A stretch of DNA of 64,000 nucleotides from CAIVVT01 sp052145115. Its GTDB lineage: Bacteria > Acidobacteriota > Terriglobia > Bryobacterales > Bryobacteraceae. Shown here in pieces: positions 1-9,576 of the stretch (its first letter is position 1; every line of letters starts with the position of its first letter). Under the pieces are notes generated by a model. That model had not been told where the DNA came from, ran no database searches, and saw only the letters and a list, made by a program, of their open reading frames with translations. Made by a program: the position numbers and the translations under genes. The DNA is taken from positions 1 to 64,000 of the forward strand of contig JBKQPG010000044.1 of assembly GCA_052145115.1 (NCBI GenBank), given 5' to 3'.

Positions 1-388
1 CCGAGGCCGCCCAACGCGTGCAGGCCGCGCGGGATCGGTTATTCGCTCCGGCCTTGTGGCCGGAGGTGCCGACGTTGCTGCTGCGGGGAACGGGGGACCA
101 GCCCCTCTCCCCGCACCCCACTCCCCAAACAAACAACGAAAGGAGGGTCAGAACCCCGAAATCAGGCCTTGAATTTCAGGCTCCTCTTGTATTGGAATCA
201 CTCTCCGATTTGAGGCTCATTTGTGGATTGGATAATGCTGTGCGGATGCGGAGTGGCCGAAGCGCGGAGTGATCGGCCTGGCATTGGCTTGCGCTGGGCG
301 CGGAGAGGCAACACGACGGGCGCCCGCGTCTCAGGGATGGGGTCCAACCCATCCTCCTCCCATTTCCCCCGTTTCCGTGCCCTGCCCT
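1..388. other. left-edge region with no confident gene
   Basis: No convincing complete gene is visible. A plus-strand frame is open from the left edge to 272. Its first 30 or so codons have the same codon bias as the real genes here, so it could be the C-terminal tail of a gene starting outside the window. After about position 110 the composition becomes low-complexity and non-coding in appearance. Short minus-strand ORFs in the region have no recognisable features. Confidence 0.4.
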
Positions 389-901
389 CTACTGCCAAAC
401 CACCTTGGGACAGTTCGAGCCGCGCTCTTCCCCTTTGACCCTATTCTCGACATTCGAACTCTCCCTGCCGAAGTTTGAGGGTTTAATGTCGCCGAAAGGT
501 CTGATGTAAATGGTATTTTTACCCGCATCCAGATCGAAAATGTAGTCTGCATGTTCCTGCAGAGACCAGTTTACGCGCGGCAGGGAGGAGTCACCACCAA
601 AAGGCGCGACGTATCGCTTTGCCGCACGGGGACTGCTGAACATGAGAATATACACAGATTTGCGACTTGCATACTTCCGCCTCAGCGAGCCCGCCAGACA
701 GATCAGGCGGCCTGGCGTGAAGTCGGCCTTCCGTATACTGATGTTCATCATAATGCTTGATGGGGTGTCCTCCCAGATGTGGCCGGCCCTATAGGGAGGG
801 ACACCGCAAGCTTCCGCAGCACATCCCTGGACGCACAGAGCCCGCGGCGAGGACAATATCAACCAAATTACTGCCGTCAATACATCGCGAGTTCTAATCA
901 T
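389..901 (-). CDS. small secreted hypothetical protein
   Basis: About 170 residues, not recognised as a known family. The chosen start is the ATG at 901, because it gives a basic N-terminus (MIRTRD) followed by a hydrophobic stretch typical of a signal peptide, ending near ALCVQG. The mature part begins with a cysteine-containing segment and is rich in aromatic and basic residues. The start overlaps the stop codon of the upstream large secreted protein by 8 bases, which points to translational coupling and a shared role at the cell envelope or outside the cell. A slightly longer start at 916 is possible but would add residues in front of the signal sequence. Confidence 0.6.
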   Translation of the reverse strand: MIRTRDVLTAVIWLILSSPRALCVQGCAAEACGVPPYRAGHIWEDTPSSIMMNISIRKADFTPGRLICLAGSLRRKYASRKSVYILMFSSPRAAKRYVAPFGGDSSLPRVNWSLQEHADYIFDLDAGKNTIYIRPFGDIKPSNFGRESSNVENRVKGEERGSNCPKVVWQ

Positions 902-3900
902 TTGGGGCACAGCCATTTTGTATTAGCACCTTATTGATAACGTCCGTCGGATACCCTTGTGATGCTGTGGGAGCCAGACAGAGGTATTCTTCCAAGCCAT
1001 CGTCGTCCAAGCTTGTTAAGTTATGGAGGGCTTCGTGCAAGATTGTGCTTTGACTTAGGTACTTGCGGAGCACGTTGCGTCTCGTATTTATGTATACATC
1101 GGTCGCAGGTGATTGAATCTGTGCCTCGGCAACAATCTTGTCCGAGTTCATGTTTGAGCAAACTGGTGTCTTGCGCCATTGCACGGGGAAGGTTGGCTTG
1201 CCCACGTCGGCCGCTGCCCACAAACCAGCGTCATACATGCTAATTGTCGTCTGGTTGCCATCATACGGGGCTTGATCCGTAACTGCGGTAGCAAGCTGAC
1301 TAAAATACGCAGGGCCGTTCTGGAGGGGAGCAAAAAGAAGTGAACACGTCTGTGAATTGAGGTAGTTTCCCGCTAGAAGGCTTTGCCTTAGGCTGCTGTA
1401 CGATTGAAGAGCGTCGCCCCCAAGCGGTACCTTGTTGCCGCCCAGCTGGCATTGGGGGCCTCTCCCCGAGCCCCAAAGTGCAGATCCCTCCATCCAGGTC
1501 AGGAACGCGACAGAGGTGAGGTTTGCCGAAGGATTTCCGCCTGCCACTGTCTCAAACGTCGAAGCCCACTGAGTTGGCGACTGAACGATAGCGGAGACAT
1601 CCCCAGCGGCCGAGGAATACGCCTGACCGATCCACGAGGACGAGGACGCCGCGCCCACTTGCCCCGTCGCGTTGCCGTTCTGGTCGTACGCGATGCCCGA
1701 CTGCCCGATGGTGCCGCCGTCGGCGGTAGCGATTTGGGGCTGGTCGTTCGACACGCTCCAGCGCACGTTTCCGCTTGCATCGAACGAGATCATGTAGGGT
1801 GTCCAGGTGTCCCCGTTCCAGGCGGTGCCGACAAAGGAACCGTCCTGAGCCTGCAGGACCGGCTCGACAGAGCCGTACTGGCCGGGCATGAACGGGGCGT
1901 TGAAGACCGTTGCGCTCCCACCGGCGATTATCGCCATCTTGTATTCCTCGACGTCGTCGCCGTTTCCGTCCCCGTAGGTATCATCCCAGGTGAGCACGAC
2001 GCCGGTGTCGTTGTTCGCAATCGTTGCGCCCCAGAAGATGGGGACCAGGTCGTACAATGGGGAAGCCCAGTCGTAGACGGGGATGTCGGCGTAGGAGCCG
2101 CCGCTGCCAATCTGCAGCACCCTGACGTGGTTGATTGCCAGTTCCCCGCCAATCCAGTCCCTAAAACCGTAGGATACATAGGCATTGCCATCGCCGGCGA
2201 TGATCGGTCCCCGTGTCGTGGCCCCCTCGTCGTCGTCTGATGACATTGAGGGCAGTGGAATGGCGAACTTCAGACCGCCCGTGGTGCCGTCTAAGCCGAT
2301 AACCTGTGGCGGACCTGGATTCTCGCTCCAGTCCTCCTGAACGGCGAAGACTGTTCCGTCGGTATGGAGGGCCAGGCTCCATTCCAAGTGACTGGTGCTC
2401 GGCGCGGTATAGGTCCAGATCGCCTCTCCGGTCGTACCGTCCAACCGCGCGATCGAGCCGCCCCCGGACCCCCACCCCAGGGTAACCAGACCGCCCAGGA
2501 AATCTGGAAGGACGTTGGAAGCCTGGCTCACGTCGGCAGTCCAGGCTGTTGTTCCGTCGCTCGTGATGGCCTGGACCGTGCCGTCACCCTGGAAGGCGAA
2601 AACGTCCGCCGCTCCGGTTGGGCTGGGTACGGCAGGCACAATCTGGTAGACGCCCGATGCATTGCCGGGGTTGGACCAGAGAATCGTGCCCAAAGGCAGC
2701 GGATCGGCAGAGACGGTGACATCGGCCGAGGCGTTACCCGCCGTTATCGTGACGTGGCCGGCGGCGACAGCGGCAAGGAGGGGCGGGTCGTCGGTCGAGA
2801 GGCTGACTACTGTAGTGTCGCTCGACGACCAGGTAAGTCCGGTGACCGGCTGCCCGCTGGCGTCCAGCGCCTGGATCGCACGCGTATCTCCTGCCATCAT
2901 GGTGAGAGCGCTCGGCACGAGCGTCTGGGCAGGGACGCCTTCCACTGTCACTGTAAACGCAAGGGCATTGCTCCACGCTCCATTCTGCTGGACTCGCGCG
3001 ACGCCGGTGACCGAGGCGGATGCGACCGTGGCGACTATCTGCGTATCACTCCAACTCACCACCACGCCAGCCGTACTGCCCAGGACGACAGTGCCGTTCC
3101 CCTGGGAGGAGCCGAAGCCGGTTCCGGTGAATGTCACCGAGGTACCGGCGGCTCCGGAGGCGGGGTCGACGGAGGCAACGTGGAGGGTATTTACGGAAAA
3201 TGGGACCGCATCGCTCCACACGCCGCTTTGCAGGACCTGCGCATTCCCGGAGTTTGAACCCGTGGCCACAAGGGCAACCACCTGAGTGTCACTCCAGCTT
3301 TGCACTGTGCCCGGGGGCCGTGCCAAGCAAGACCTGACCGGCACCTTGGCTCGATCCGAAGCCAGAGCCAGAGATCGTCACGCTGGTGCCTGGCACGCCG
3401 CTAGTAGGAGCAACAGTTGACACCGTCGCGGTATTCACGCTAAACGGCACGGAATTCGAGATCGCTCCGAGTTGTTGAACTTGAACCGATCCAGAAATAG
3501 AGTTCGCGGCAACGGTGGCGACAATCTGAGTGTCGCTCCAGCTGACGACTGCACCCAATGTACTGCCGAGCCAGACGAATCCGGCGCCCTGCGTCGCTCC
3601 AAAACCGGAGCCAACGACTGTGACTGTTGTGCCGGCCTGCCCGGCCGTCGGAGACACGGAGGTGATGCTTGGGACCGCTGTCACGATGACGTAGGTCGCC
3701 GTGCTCACGGGGCTGTTGTCCATACCGCTGGCGTAAGCGATTGCGTTGACGGTGGTCGTCGTGCTTATCTTGAACGGGCCAGTATAGAGCGCGCCCACGG
3801 TGTCGCTGGGCGTGGTGCCGTCAGTGGTGTAGTTAATCGATGCCCCACTGGTGGCAGTAGTTAGCGCTATCGTGCGGGCCGTGGTGTAGGTCCCGCTTCC

Positions 3901-4002
3901 GGGACTGAATGTTGGCGCTACAGCGGTGTCCGCACGGACTACCGGGAATCCGACTAACACCATACCAATATACAGTATGGATGAACACATAAAGCTTTTC
4001 AC
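894..4002 (-). pseudogene. frameshifted large secreted IPT/TIG, Ig-like and beta-propeller protein with C-terminal HEALH motif
   Basis: Two ORFs in different frames (4002 down to 3289, and 3344 down to 894) together make one protein of about 1035 residues. The N-terminus has a signal peptide (MKSFMCSSILYIGMVLVG...) and then a chitobiase/beta-hexosaminidase C-terminal-like domain (SINYTTDGTTPS). About four IPT/TIG repeats follow, each with a SWSDTQIVA-type strand. Next come a bacterial Ig-like domain (VTGLTWSSSDTTVVSL), a PQQ-like beta-propeller region, and a C-terminal segment with STILHEALHNLT, which resembles a zinc-peptidase HExxH motif. The frames separate inside a TIG repeat at a run of five G on the plus strand (3313-3317). 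Removing one base restores the expected repeat (LLGTAPGTVQSWSDTQ). This is a recent mutation or a sequencing error, since both halves look well preserved. A small secreted gene is coupled to its end. Confidence 0.8.
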
Positions 4003-4355
4003 TGGGGCCTCCGTACAGTAGTGCAGCTTGTTGTTATACCAATTGGTTGTTATAAGGAAGTCAGACTGGTTGCTGCCTCCCGAGATCCTAGTAAACTGCT
4101 GCCCAAGATATGCTGCCGATTGCTTCGGCTGTCAATTGGGGAGATCATACTAAGCGAATTTGACTAGAAGCCAAATGATGTAGCTGAGGCGCATCCGCTG
4201 TCCCACTGGTGTCGTGATTGTTTAGATAGAGTGGTTAGGCTTGCGTCCTGCACTCTTTTCGTGCACACCGATATGCATCCGACTCAGCAGTTCTGCGCAC
4301 TCCTGCGGCTTGCCCGCCCCGGGAGACCGCCGCAGGCCTGTAATCTTCTGCCTAT
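4003..4355. other. intergenic region, no gene
   Basis: This 350-base gap lies between two minus-strand genes. The part next to the secreted IPT protein is AT-richer than its surroundings and holds a palindrome flanked by direct repeats (listed separately), so it probably carries that gene's promoter. I see no ORF with coding-like codon use, no RNA gene and no clear terminator in the rest. Confidence 0.5.
4031..4054. promoter_or_regulatory. palindrome ACCAATTGGT flanked by TTGTTATA direct repeats
   Basis: A perfect 10-base palindrome at 4038-4047 is bracketed by two exact TTGTTATA copies (4031-4038 and 4047-4054). It lies about 30 bases upstream of the start of the secreted IPT-repeat gene, where an operator or promoter is expected. 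No binding protein can be named. Confidence 0.3.
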
Positions 4356-5516
4356 CTACCCCTTCAGGAACCGCTCGATCCTCGCCGCCGCCTCCATCAG
4401 ATTCTCCATCGAATTGGCATAGCTGAAGCGCACGTACCCCTCGCCGTAGGCCCCGAATGCCGTCCCGCTCAAGGCCGCCACGCCGGCCTGCTCCAGCAGC
4501 GCATCGGCCAGCGCCTTCGACTTCCAACCCGTCCCTTCGATGTTGGGGAAAGCGTAGAACGCCCCCTCCGGCAGCGCGCAGCGCAGTCCCGGAATCCCGT
4601 TCAGCGCTGCGACAAACGCATCCCGCCGCCGCCGGAACTCAGCCACCATCGCCTCGGCCGGCTCCTGCGGCCCCTTGAGCGCCGCCAGCCCCGCCCTTTG
4701 CGTGAAGCTCGCCGTGCACGAGTTCGAGTTCACCATCAGCCTGTTCACCGCCTCCACCAGGAACTCCGGCAGCACGCCATACCCCAGCCGCCAGCCCGTC
4801 ATGGCGTAGGTTTTCGAAAACCCGTCCAGGATGATCGTCTTCTCCTGCATGCCCGGCATCGAGGCGATCGAAACCGGCGCCCTGCCGTACGTCGTCCGCG
4901 AGTAGATCTCGTCCGACAGCACGATCGCGTCCCGCTCCCGGAGCATCCCCGCAATGGCCTCGATATCCGCGGCCGGCATCACGCCCCCGGTCGGGTTGGC
5001 CGGCGAATTGAGGATGATCATCTTGGTGCGCGCGCTCAAGCTGTCGCGGAACAGGTTCAGGTCGAAGCTGAAGCCCCGCTCTTCAATCAGCGGCATCGGC
5101 ACCGGCGTGGCCCCGCAATACTTGATCATCGACTCGTAGATCGGGAACGACGGATTTGGATAAATCACCTCGTCGCCCGGCTCCAGCAGCGCCAGCATCG
5201 GGAAGAAAATTATCGGTTTCGCGCCCGGCGTCACGCACACCCGCGCCGCGCTGACCTCGATCCCGCGGGTCCGTGAAACCGTCTCTGCAATCGCCTCCCG
5301 CAGCTCCGGAGAGCCCTGCGTCGGCCCGTAGTGTGTCCAGCCCTCGTCCAGCGCCTGTTTGGCCGCTTCGACAATGTGCCGCGGCGTCGGAAAATCGGGC
5401 TCGCCGATCTCCAGGTGGATCACGCTCCGGCCCTGCGCCTCCAGCGCCCTGGCCCGCACCAGCACCTCGAACGCCGTTTCCGTACCAATCCGCGACATGG
5501 CGCTGGCGAGTTTCAT
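4356..5516 (-). CDS. pyridoxal phosphate-dependent aminotransferase (class I/II, aspartate aminotransferase-like)
   Basis: A 386-residue fold-type I aminotransferase, full length for the AspC/AspB-like group. Visible landmarks are the substrate-side motif EIGEPDFPTP near residue 36, the SPANPTGG turn near 171-178, the cofactor aspartate in LSDEIYS (about 202), and the Schiff-base lysine in GFSKTYAMTGWRLGY (Lys about 235), with the phosphate-binding arginine just after it. It should transfer an amino group between an amino acid and a 2-oxo acid in the cytoplasm. The exact substrate cannot be read from sequence; aspartate or an aromatic/branched amino acid are possible. It stands alone, transcribed away from the hypothetical gene at 5758. 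Confidence 0.9.
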   Translation of the reverse strand: MKLASAMSRIGTETAFEVLVRARALEAQGRSVIHLEIGEPDFPTPRHIVEAAKQALDEGWTHYGPTQGSPELREAIAETVSRTRGIEVSAARVCVTPGAKPIIFFPMLALLEPGDEVIYPNPSFPIYESMIKYCGATPVPMPLIEERGFSFDLNLFRDSLSARTKMIILNSPANPTGGVMPAADIEAIAGMLRERDAIVLSDEIYSRTTYGRAPVSIASMPGMQEKTIILDGFSKTYAMTGWRLGYGVLPEFLVEAVNRLMVNSNSCTASFTQRAGLAALKGPQEPAEAMVAEFRRRRDAFVAALNGIPGLRCALPEGAFYAFPNIEGTGWKSKALADALLEQAGVAALSGTAFGAYGEGYVRFSYANSMENLMEAAARIERFLKG

Positions 5517-5684
5517 ATCCGTTCATCCTTTCAACGCGCGGCCGCCCTGCTTTCAATAGCTCAAAACAAGCCCCACCCGTTCGTGGTGGAAATCCTTCGC
5601 GGGTCCCGCCACAGCCCGCCAAACCTTACAATTTGACCATAACGCCGCTCCGCCCCACTTGCACGTTTCCGGACCCCAAAACCG

Positions 5685-5708
5685 GGAAACCGGACCGCCC
5701 CGGTTTCC
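5685..5708. promoter_or_regulatory. inverted repeat in a divergent intergenic region
   Basis: A perfect 9-base inverted repeat (GGAAACCGG, 6-base spacer, CCGGTTTCC) sits between the divergent aminotransferase and hypothetical genes. No T-run follows it and both genes point away, so it is not a terminator. It may be an operator or a dispersed palindrome. Confidence 0.3.
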
Positions 5709-5757
5709 GGTTCCGGGCTTCTGAGCGGGCGCGTAGGGTATGTTTGGGTGAGAGCCA

Positions 5758-6291
5758 ATGATCTGGGAGTCCAAATATTGGAAGGCAGATCTGTTGAAGC
5801 AGGCGGCAGAATTGAGGCGGAGGACCACCCAGAGGCGTTGGCCTGAGGCCTCCAATGCGCGTTGTGAACAGGCAGTCATGCTTGGCTTCTACTCAATCCG
5901 CAAACTCATGGATTCAGGGAAGCTCACCGACGCGGTGGCTAACTCCACAGTCTCTGCGAAGTCCATACCGTGCAAGGTGCCCGTTGTCCACCTTCTCAAT
6001 GCGCATCGAGTGGACGAGCTTTACGACTGGGAAAGGCCCAAGAGGCAGCCGCTCCGGCTTCGGTTCTTATGCAACCAAGTGATTCACAGCTATGTGTTCT
6101 TCCTGATCTTCGATGATGAACATCGTCTAAGTGGATTCGGCGTGAGCTCGGACAAGGACCGTTGTCAGCGGGCCATAACTGTTCCTGTCGCCGAAGTGAT
6201 TCGACTCTTCATTCAAGTCGGGCACGACCACATTGCGTCGGCGAGATATCGGTTCGACGAATCAAAGGGCGACTACACGGTTCTAAGGTGA
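5758..6291 (+). CDS. hypothetical protein
   Basis: A 177-residue protein I do not recognise. The sequence is mixed alpha/beta in character. It has a basic N-terminal helix (QAAELRRRTTQRRW), an aromatic-rich central part (QVIHSYVFFLIFDDEHRL) that resembles a beta-sheet core, and a C-terminal segment with VPVAEVIRLF. It has no signal peptide or membrane helix, so it is probably cytoplasmic. It lies alone between an aminotransferase (divergent) and another hypothetical gene (convergent). Its lower GC content than neighbouring genes hints at accessory DNA. Confidence 0.6.
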   Translation: MIWESKYWKADLLKQAAELRRRTTQRRWPEASNARCEQAVMLGFYSIRKLMDSGKLTDAVANSTVSAKSIPCKVPVVHLLNAHRVDELYDWERPKRQPLRLRFLCNQVIHSYVFFLIFDDEHRLSGFGVSSDKDRCQRAITVPVAEVIRLFIQVGHDHIASARYRFDESKGDYTVLR

Positions 6292-6305
6292 GAAGGGGCG
6301 ACCGA

Positions 6306-6965
6306 TCAATGAAGCTCACCCTGCTCCCTTTTGATCTCCTGCATCGCTTCGCGAACTAGCTTTTCGATCGATTCCCGCCGCAGAACACCTATCACTGTGG
6401 AAGTGATGGTCAATCTCAAAATGGCGTCGACTGGCCGCGATAGCGCATCCTGCACATTAAACGCGAGTTGATTGACGAGGCCACGGCTGAAAACCTTGCC
6501 CCCATCCCTTCGCTTCGTACCAGCGGCGATTCTCTCCAGACTCGAGACGTCGACGCCTTCATCGACAATAACCTCCCGACACCTTGCGTAGTCCAGTTCG
6601 GCTTTGTTGTGCGTTTCGACAAAGGTCGCGTCAATCCCTCTGTTCCAGTCGAACGGAGAATCGTCACCATTGAGCGCAAGTCGTGCCTTTTGGGCCACCA
6701 GTGGAACAAGTTTCCGCGGCAACCGGGCGCTCGCGTCTCGTCCATGTTGCTGGAATGCCATGCGATTCGCAACATGGAGGAAGAAGTAGAGGAACTCGTA
6801 ATACGCCTCCAACGACAGCAGAGTGTGCTGGTCTCCCCCATCTACGCGCTCTTGAACTTGCTCGCCTAGAGCGCCAGTGCAGCAGCCGGCACTGTGCGAA
6901 ATCTCATCGGCCAATCGCCCAACAGCGGTCCGCTGTCTGTCCAGCCAAGAACTCAACAGCTCCAT
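6306..6965 (-). CDS. hypothetical protein
   Basis: About 219 residues, no family recognised. The ATG at 6965 (MELLSSWLDRQ) is chosen over an upstream TTG at 7013. The N-terminal half is helical and rich in aromatic residues (SLEAYYEFLYFFLHVANRMAF), and the rest is charged with predicted helices up to the end (KLVREAMQEIKREQ). It has no signal peptide. It converges with the hypothetical gene ending at 6291, with only 14 bases between the stops. Composition is similar to that neighbour and less GC-rich than the surrounding operons. Confidence 0.55.
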   Translation of the reverse strand: MELLSSWLDRQRTAVGRLADEISHSAGCCTGALGEQVQERVDGGDQHTLLSLEAYYEFLYFFLHVANRMAFQQHGRDASARLPRKLVPLVAQKARLALNGDDSPFDWNRGIDATFVETHNKAELDYARCREVIVDEGVDVSSLERIAAGTKRRDGGKVFSRGLVNQLAFNVQDALSRPVDAILRLTITSTVIGVLRRESIEKLVREAMQEIKREQGELH

Positions 6966-7207
6966 AGTAGTGTGTCCCAGGACATTTGATATCGAGACCC
7001 AAGGCCGCGTCAACCTGCGAGGCCGACGATCCGGGGAAAGTACAGCTCTGTCCTAGGCGCTCACAACCCTCCTGATCCACGCACTAAGTCCCCTGCGCCG
7101 TGTGGATAGAGCGGTCTGTCCCCGGTTTTCGCTCCAGCGACCCGCCCCCGAGCCTCGCCGAACTTCCACGTTTCGGGCGCCCGATGCGTCTGGATGTATG
7201 AAAGATC

Positions 7208-7852
7208 ATGCCCAGCTGCGTCACAATGGTATTGGCAGTCGGTGCCATGGACGAGCCGCTTGAAATCCAGGCTGGCGGTTCCGCCCCCGTCTGGGGCGCG
7301 GCCGAGGAGGAGTTCCTGCGCCTGCACCTCAAGCGCATCTTCCTGCTCATCTACCACATCGTCGGCAACGTCGAGGACGCCCAGGACCTGGCCCAGGAAA
7401 CCTGCATTAAGGCCCTGCAGCGCCGCGGCCAGCTCCGCGACCTCGCCAAGGCCGGCCACTGGCTCTCGCGCATCGCCTCCAACACCGCCATCGACTTTCT
7501 GCGGCGCCACGGCCGCGCGGCCTCCATTTCGCTCGACGACCTCGCCCGGCCCCTGCGCGCTCCGGCCGAGCTCGACCCCGAGCAGCAGCTCCTGCGCGCG
7601 GAGCGCGTCCGCGGCCTCCAGGCTGGCCTGAGCCGCCTGACCGAGCGCGAGCGCCTGGCCCTGTTGCTGCGCGATGTCGAGGATCTGCCCGCCGAGGAAG
7701 TCGCCGGCGTGCTGAATTGCGGCACGGCCACCGTGCGTTCCCACATCGCCAACGCCCGCGTCAAATTCCGGCGCTACCTCGAAACCCGCCCCCAAACCGC
7801 GTACCCCCGCCGCGCCGCCGGCGATCTGCCTGCCGAGGAGGACCTGGATTAA
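7208..7852 (+). CDS. ECF-type RNA polymerase sigma-70 factor
   Basis: A 214-residue extracytoplasmic-function sigma factor. Region 2 lies at about residues 38-105, with the RDLAQET-like motif seen as DAQDLAQETCIKAL and WLSRIASNTAIDFLRR. Region 4 lies at about 145-195, with LTERERLALLLRDVEDLPAEEVAGVLNC and TVRSHIANARVKFRR, the helix-turn-helix that reads the -35 element. The start could be the ATG at 7208 or the one at 7247, since the first residues carry no conserved feature. The stop is 1 base before the next ATG, so it forms an operon with a ZAS-type anti-sigma candidate and a secreted protein. It probably responds to an envelope signal. Confidence 0.9.
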   Translation: MPSCVTMVLAVGAMDEPLEIQAGGSAPVWGAAEEEFLRLHLKRIFLLIYHIVGNVEDAQDLAQETCIKALQRRGQLRDLAKAGHWLSRIASNTAIDFLRRHGRAASISLDDLARPLRAPAELDPEQQLLRAERVRGLQAGLSRLTERERLALLLRDVEDLPAEEVAGVLNCGTATVRSHIANARVKFRRYLETRPQTAYPRRAAGDLPAEEDLD

Positions 7853-7853
7853 C

Positions 7854-8456
7854 ATGTCCCTCCTGCGCACCCATCCCGACGCGCCCACGCTGGCCCTGCT
7901 GGCCGGTGGCGAGCTCCCCTTCTGGCCCCGCTCGAGGGCCCGCTGGCATGTCCGCCTGTGCCCCCGCTGCCAGGCCGCGCTGGACCAGTTCCTCTCGTTG
8001 CGCGCGGAGCTCCGCGCGGAAGCTCTCAAAGCGGCCCCGGCGGCCCTCTCCGGCCTCGACTGGAGCGCCTTCGAAGCCGAAATGCGCGCCAATATCCGCC
8101 TCGGCCTGACCGCTGGCGCTCTGGCCGGCCAGCCGGATGGCGCTGCGCCGCCCCTCCCTCCGCCGTCCCTTCCGCTGTGGCGCTGGGCCGCGGTTGGCGC
8201 TGCTTTGGTCTTCGTGTTGGGAGCCGGCTGGTGGCTCGGCGTCCCGCGCCATGCCCCAACGCCCGTCGTTTCTTCGGTGCTGAAGGACGTGGCCGAAGCC
8301 GAGCGTCCTCCCGCCGCCCCGGCGCCCCGTTTCGAACTCCTGGCCCCGGCCTCCGCCGCCGTGCGCACCGAGGCCGATTTTAATGGCGGAACGCACGCCC
8401 GCCTGATCGATGGCGACACCGGCCAGGTCACTTTGCAGCAGGTTTATGCGGAATAA
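7854..8456 (+). CDS. putative ZAS-type anti-sigma factor, membrane-anchored
   Basis: A 200-residue protein following the ECF sigma gene after a single base. Near residue 32 it has HVRLCPRC, which fits the HxxxCxxC zinc-binding motif of ZAS anti-sigma domains. A single transmembrane helix follows at about residues 105-122 (WAAVGAALVFVLGAGWWLG), preceded by a proline-rich linker, and the C-terminal 75 residues would be periplasmic. The arrangement matches a membrane anti-sigma factor that holds its sigma partner until a signal arrives. Sequence similarity outside the zinc motif is weak, so the role rests mainly on motif, topology and position. Its stop overlaps the next start by 11 bases. Confidence 0.65.
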   Translation: MSLLRTHPDAPTLALLAGGELPFWPRSRARWHVRLCPRCQAALDQFLSLRAELRAEALKAAPAALSGLDWSAFEAEMRANIRLGLTAGALAGQPDGAAPPLPPPSLPLWRWAAVGAALVFVLGAGWWLGVPRHAPTPVVSSVLKDVAEAERPPAAPAPRFELLAPASAAVRTEADFNGGTHARLIDGDTGQVTLQQVYAE

Positions 8457-9576
8457 GCGCTCCATCGCCGTCCGGTTGAGCCTGGCCCTGTGGGCCGCCG
8501 CAGCCCTCTCCGCCCAGCCCCAGCCCGGCGCTTACCGTGTCGATCTCCCCTCCGACGCCCCGCTGGCGCTGGTCTCCGCCGACTGGGGCGCCTCGCGCGC
8601 CACCCCGCGCGGCGGCGCCATGCTGCTGGAGCTGCATTCCACCCTGCAACTGAAAAACAGCGGCGCGCGCCGCATCCGCGCCGTCTCGCTGCTGGTCACC
8701 GCTCAGGATGCCACCCCCGGCGGACGCGCCTCCGTCACCGTGCCCAGCCTCGACATCCCGCCCGGCGAAAGCTTCCCTCTGCGCATCGACCTGCGCCTGG
8801 TGCGCCCCCTGCAGACCGCGCCCGGCGCCGTGGCGGACGTCCAGCTCGATGGGGTTTTGTTTGACGACCTGAGCTTTTACGGCGCCAACCGCATGAACGC
8901 CCGCCGCGCCATGCTGGCCTGGGAACTCGAGGCCCGCCGCGACCGCAACGCCCTGTTGGCGGTGCTCGAACGCGGCGGCGCCGACTCGCTGCGCGCCGAA
9001 ATGCTCTCCGCCATGGCCCGCCTGGCTTCACAGCCCCGACTCGAGGTCCAGGCCGCGCGTCCCGGCCGCGCTACGGCTTTTGAGCCCGAACACGAGGTCG
9101 CCCTGGCCGCGCTCGCGCTGCCCGCCTCGCCGGTCGAATTGCTCGGCGGCTCCATCCGCCTGGCCGGCGACGAGGCCCGCGCCCCGCACCTGCTGCTGCG
9201 CAACGTCGGCTCCCGGCCCGTCCGCTCGGTCGAAGTCTCATGGTTAGTTCGAGATAGCCACGGCCAGGAATACGCCGCCGGGACCCTCCCCGCCGACGTC
9301 TCGCTGGCCCCCGGCGAAACCCGCCCCGCCGCCCGCGACGGCGCGCTGCGTTTCTCCCTGCCGGGCGGCGCCCCGGCCAGCGTCTTGGGCCTGACCGGCT
9401 TTGTCAGCTCGGTCGAATTCGCCGACGGCGGCCTGTGGCTGCCCACCCGCCAGGCGCTCGACAATCCACGCCTGCGCGGCGTGCTGCCGCTCTCTGGCGA
9501 GCAGGAGCGGCTGGTCGAGCTGTACCGCCGCAAAGGTCTCGAAGCGGTCGTCCAACAACTCCAGAAGCTGCGCTAG
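8446..9576 (+). CDS. secreted hypothetical protein of the ECF sigma operon
   Basis: About 376 residues from the ATG at 8446, which overlaps the preceding gene by 11 bases. This start gives a basic N-terminus and signal peptide (MRNKRSIAVRLSLALWAAAALSAQ). The rest looks like beta-sandwich domains in two related halves: each has a run about exposed strands and PPGESFPL or APGETRPA-type turns, reminiscent of Ig-like or DUF-type beta domains. A helical tail (EQERLVELYRRKGLEAVVQQLQKL) closes the protein. No enzyme motif is seen. As third gene of a sigma/anti-sigma unit it may be the sensor or an effector of the envelope response, by inference from context only. Confidence 0.6.
   Translation: MRNKRSIAVRLSLALWAAAALSAQPQPGAYRVDLPSDAPLALVSADWGASRATPRGGAMLLELHSTLQLKNSGARRIRAVSLLVTAQDATPGGRASVTVPSLDIPPGESFPLRIDLRLVRPLQTAPGAVADVQLDGVLFDDLSFYGANRMNARRAMLAWELEARRDRNALLAVLERGGADSLRAEMLSAMARLASQPRLEVQAARPGRATAFEPEHEVALAALALPASPVELLGGSIRLAGDEARAPHLLLRNVGSRPVRSVEVSWLVRDSHGQEYAAGTLPADVSLAPGETRPAARDGALRFSLPGGAPASVLGLTGFVSSVEFADGGLWLPTRQALDNPRLRGVLPLSGEQERLVELYRRKGLEAVVQQLQKLR

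Noticed and set aside
18..272. Plus-strand ORF at the left edge
   Set aside because: Only its first 30 codons look coding, and it could be the tail of a gene outside the window; no domain is visible.
3289..3344. Programmed ribosomal frameshifting in the IPT protein
   Set aside because: No canonical slippery heptamer with a downstream structure is evident, and a single-base removal gives an exact repeat, so mutation or sequencing error is simpler.
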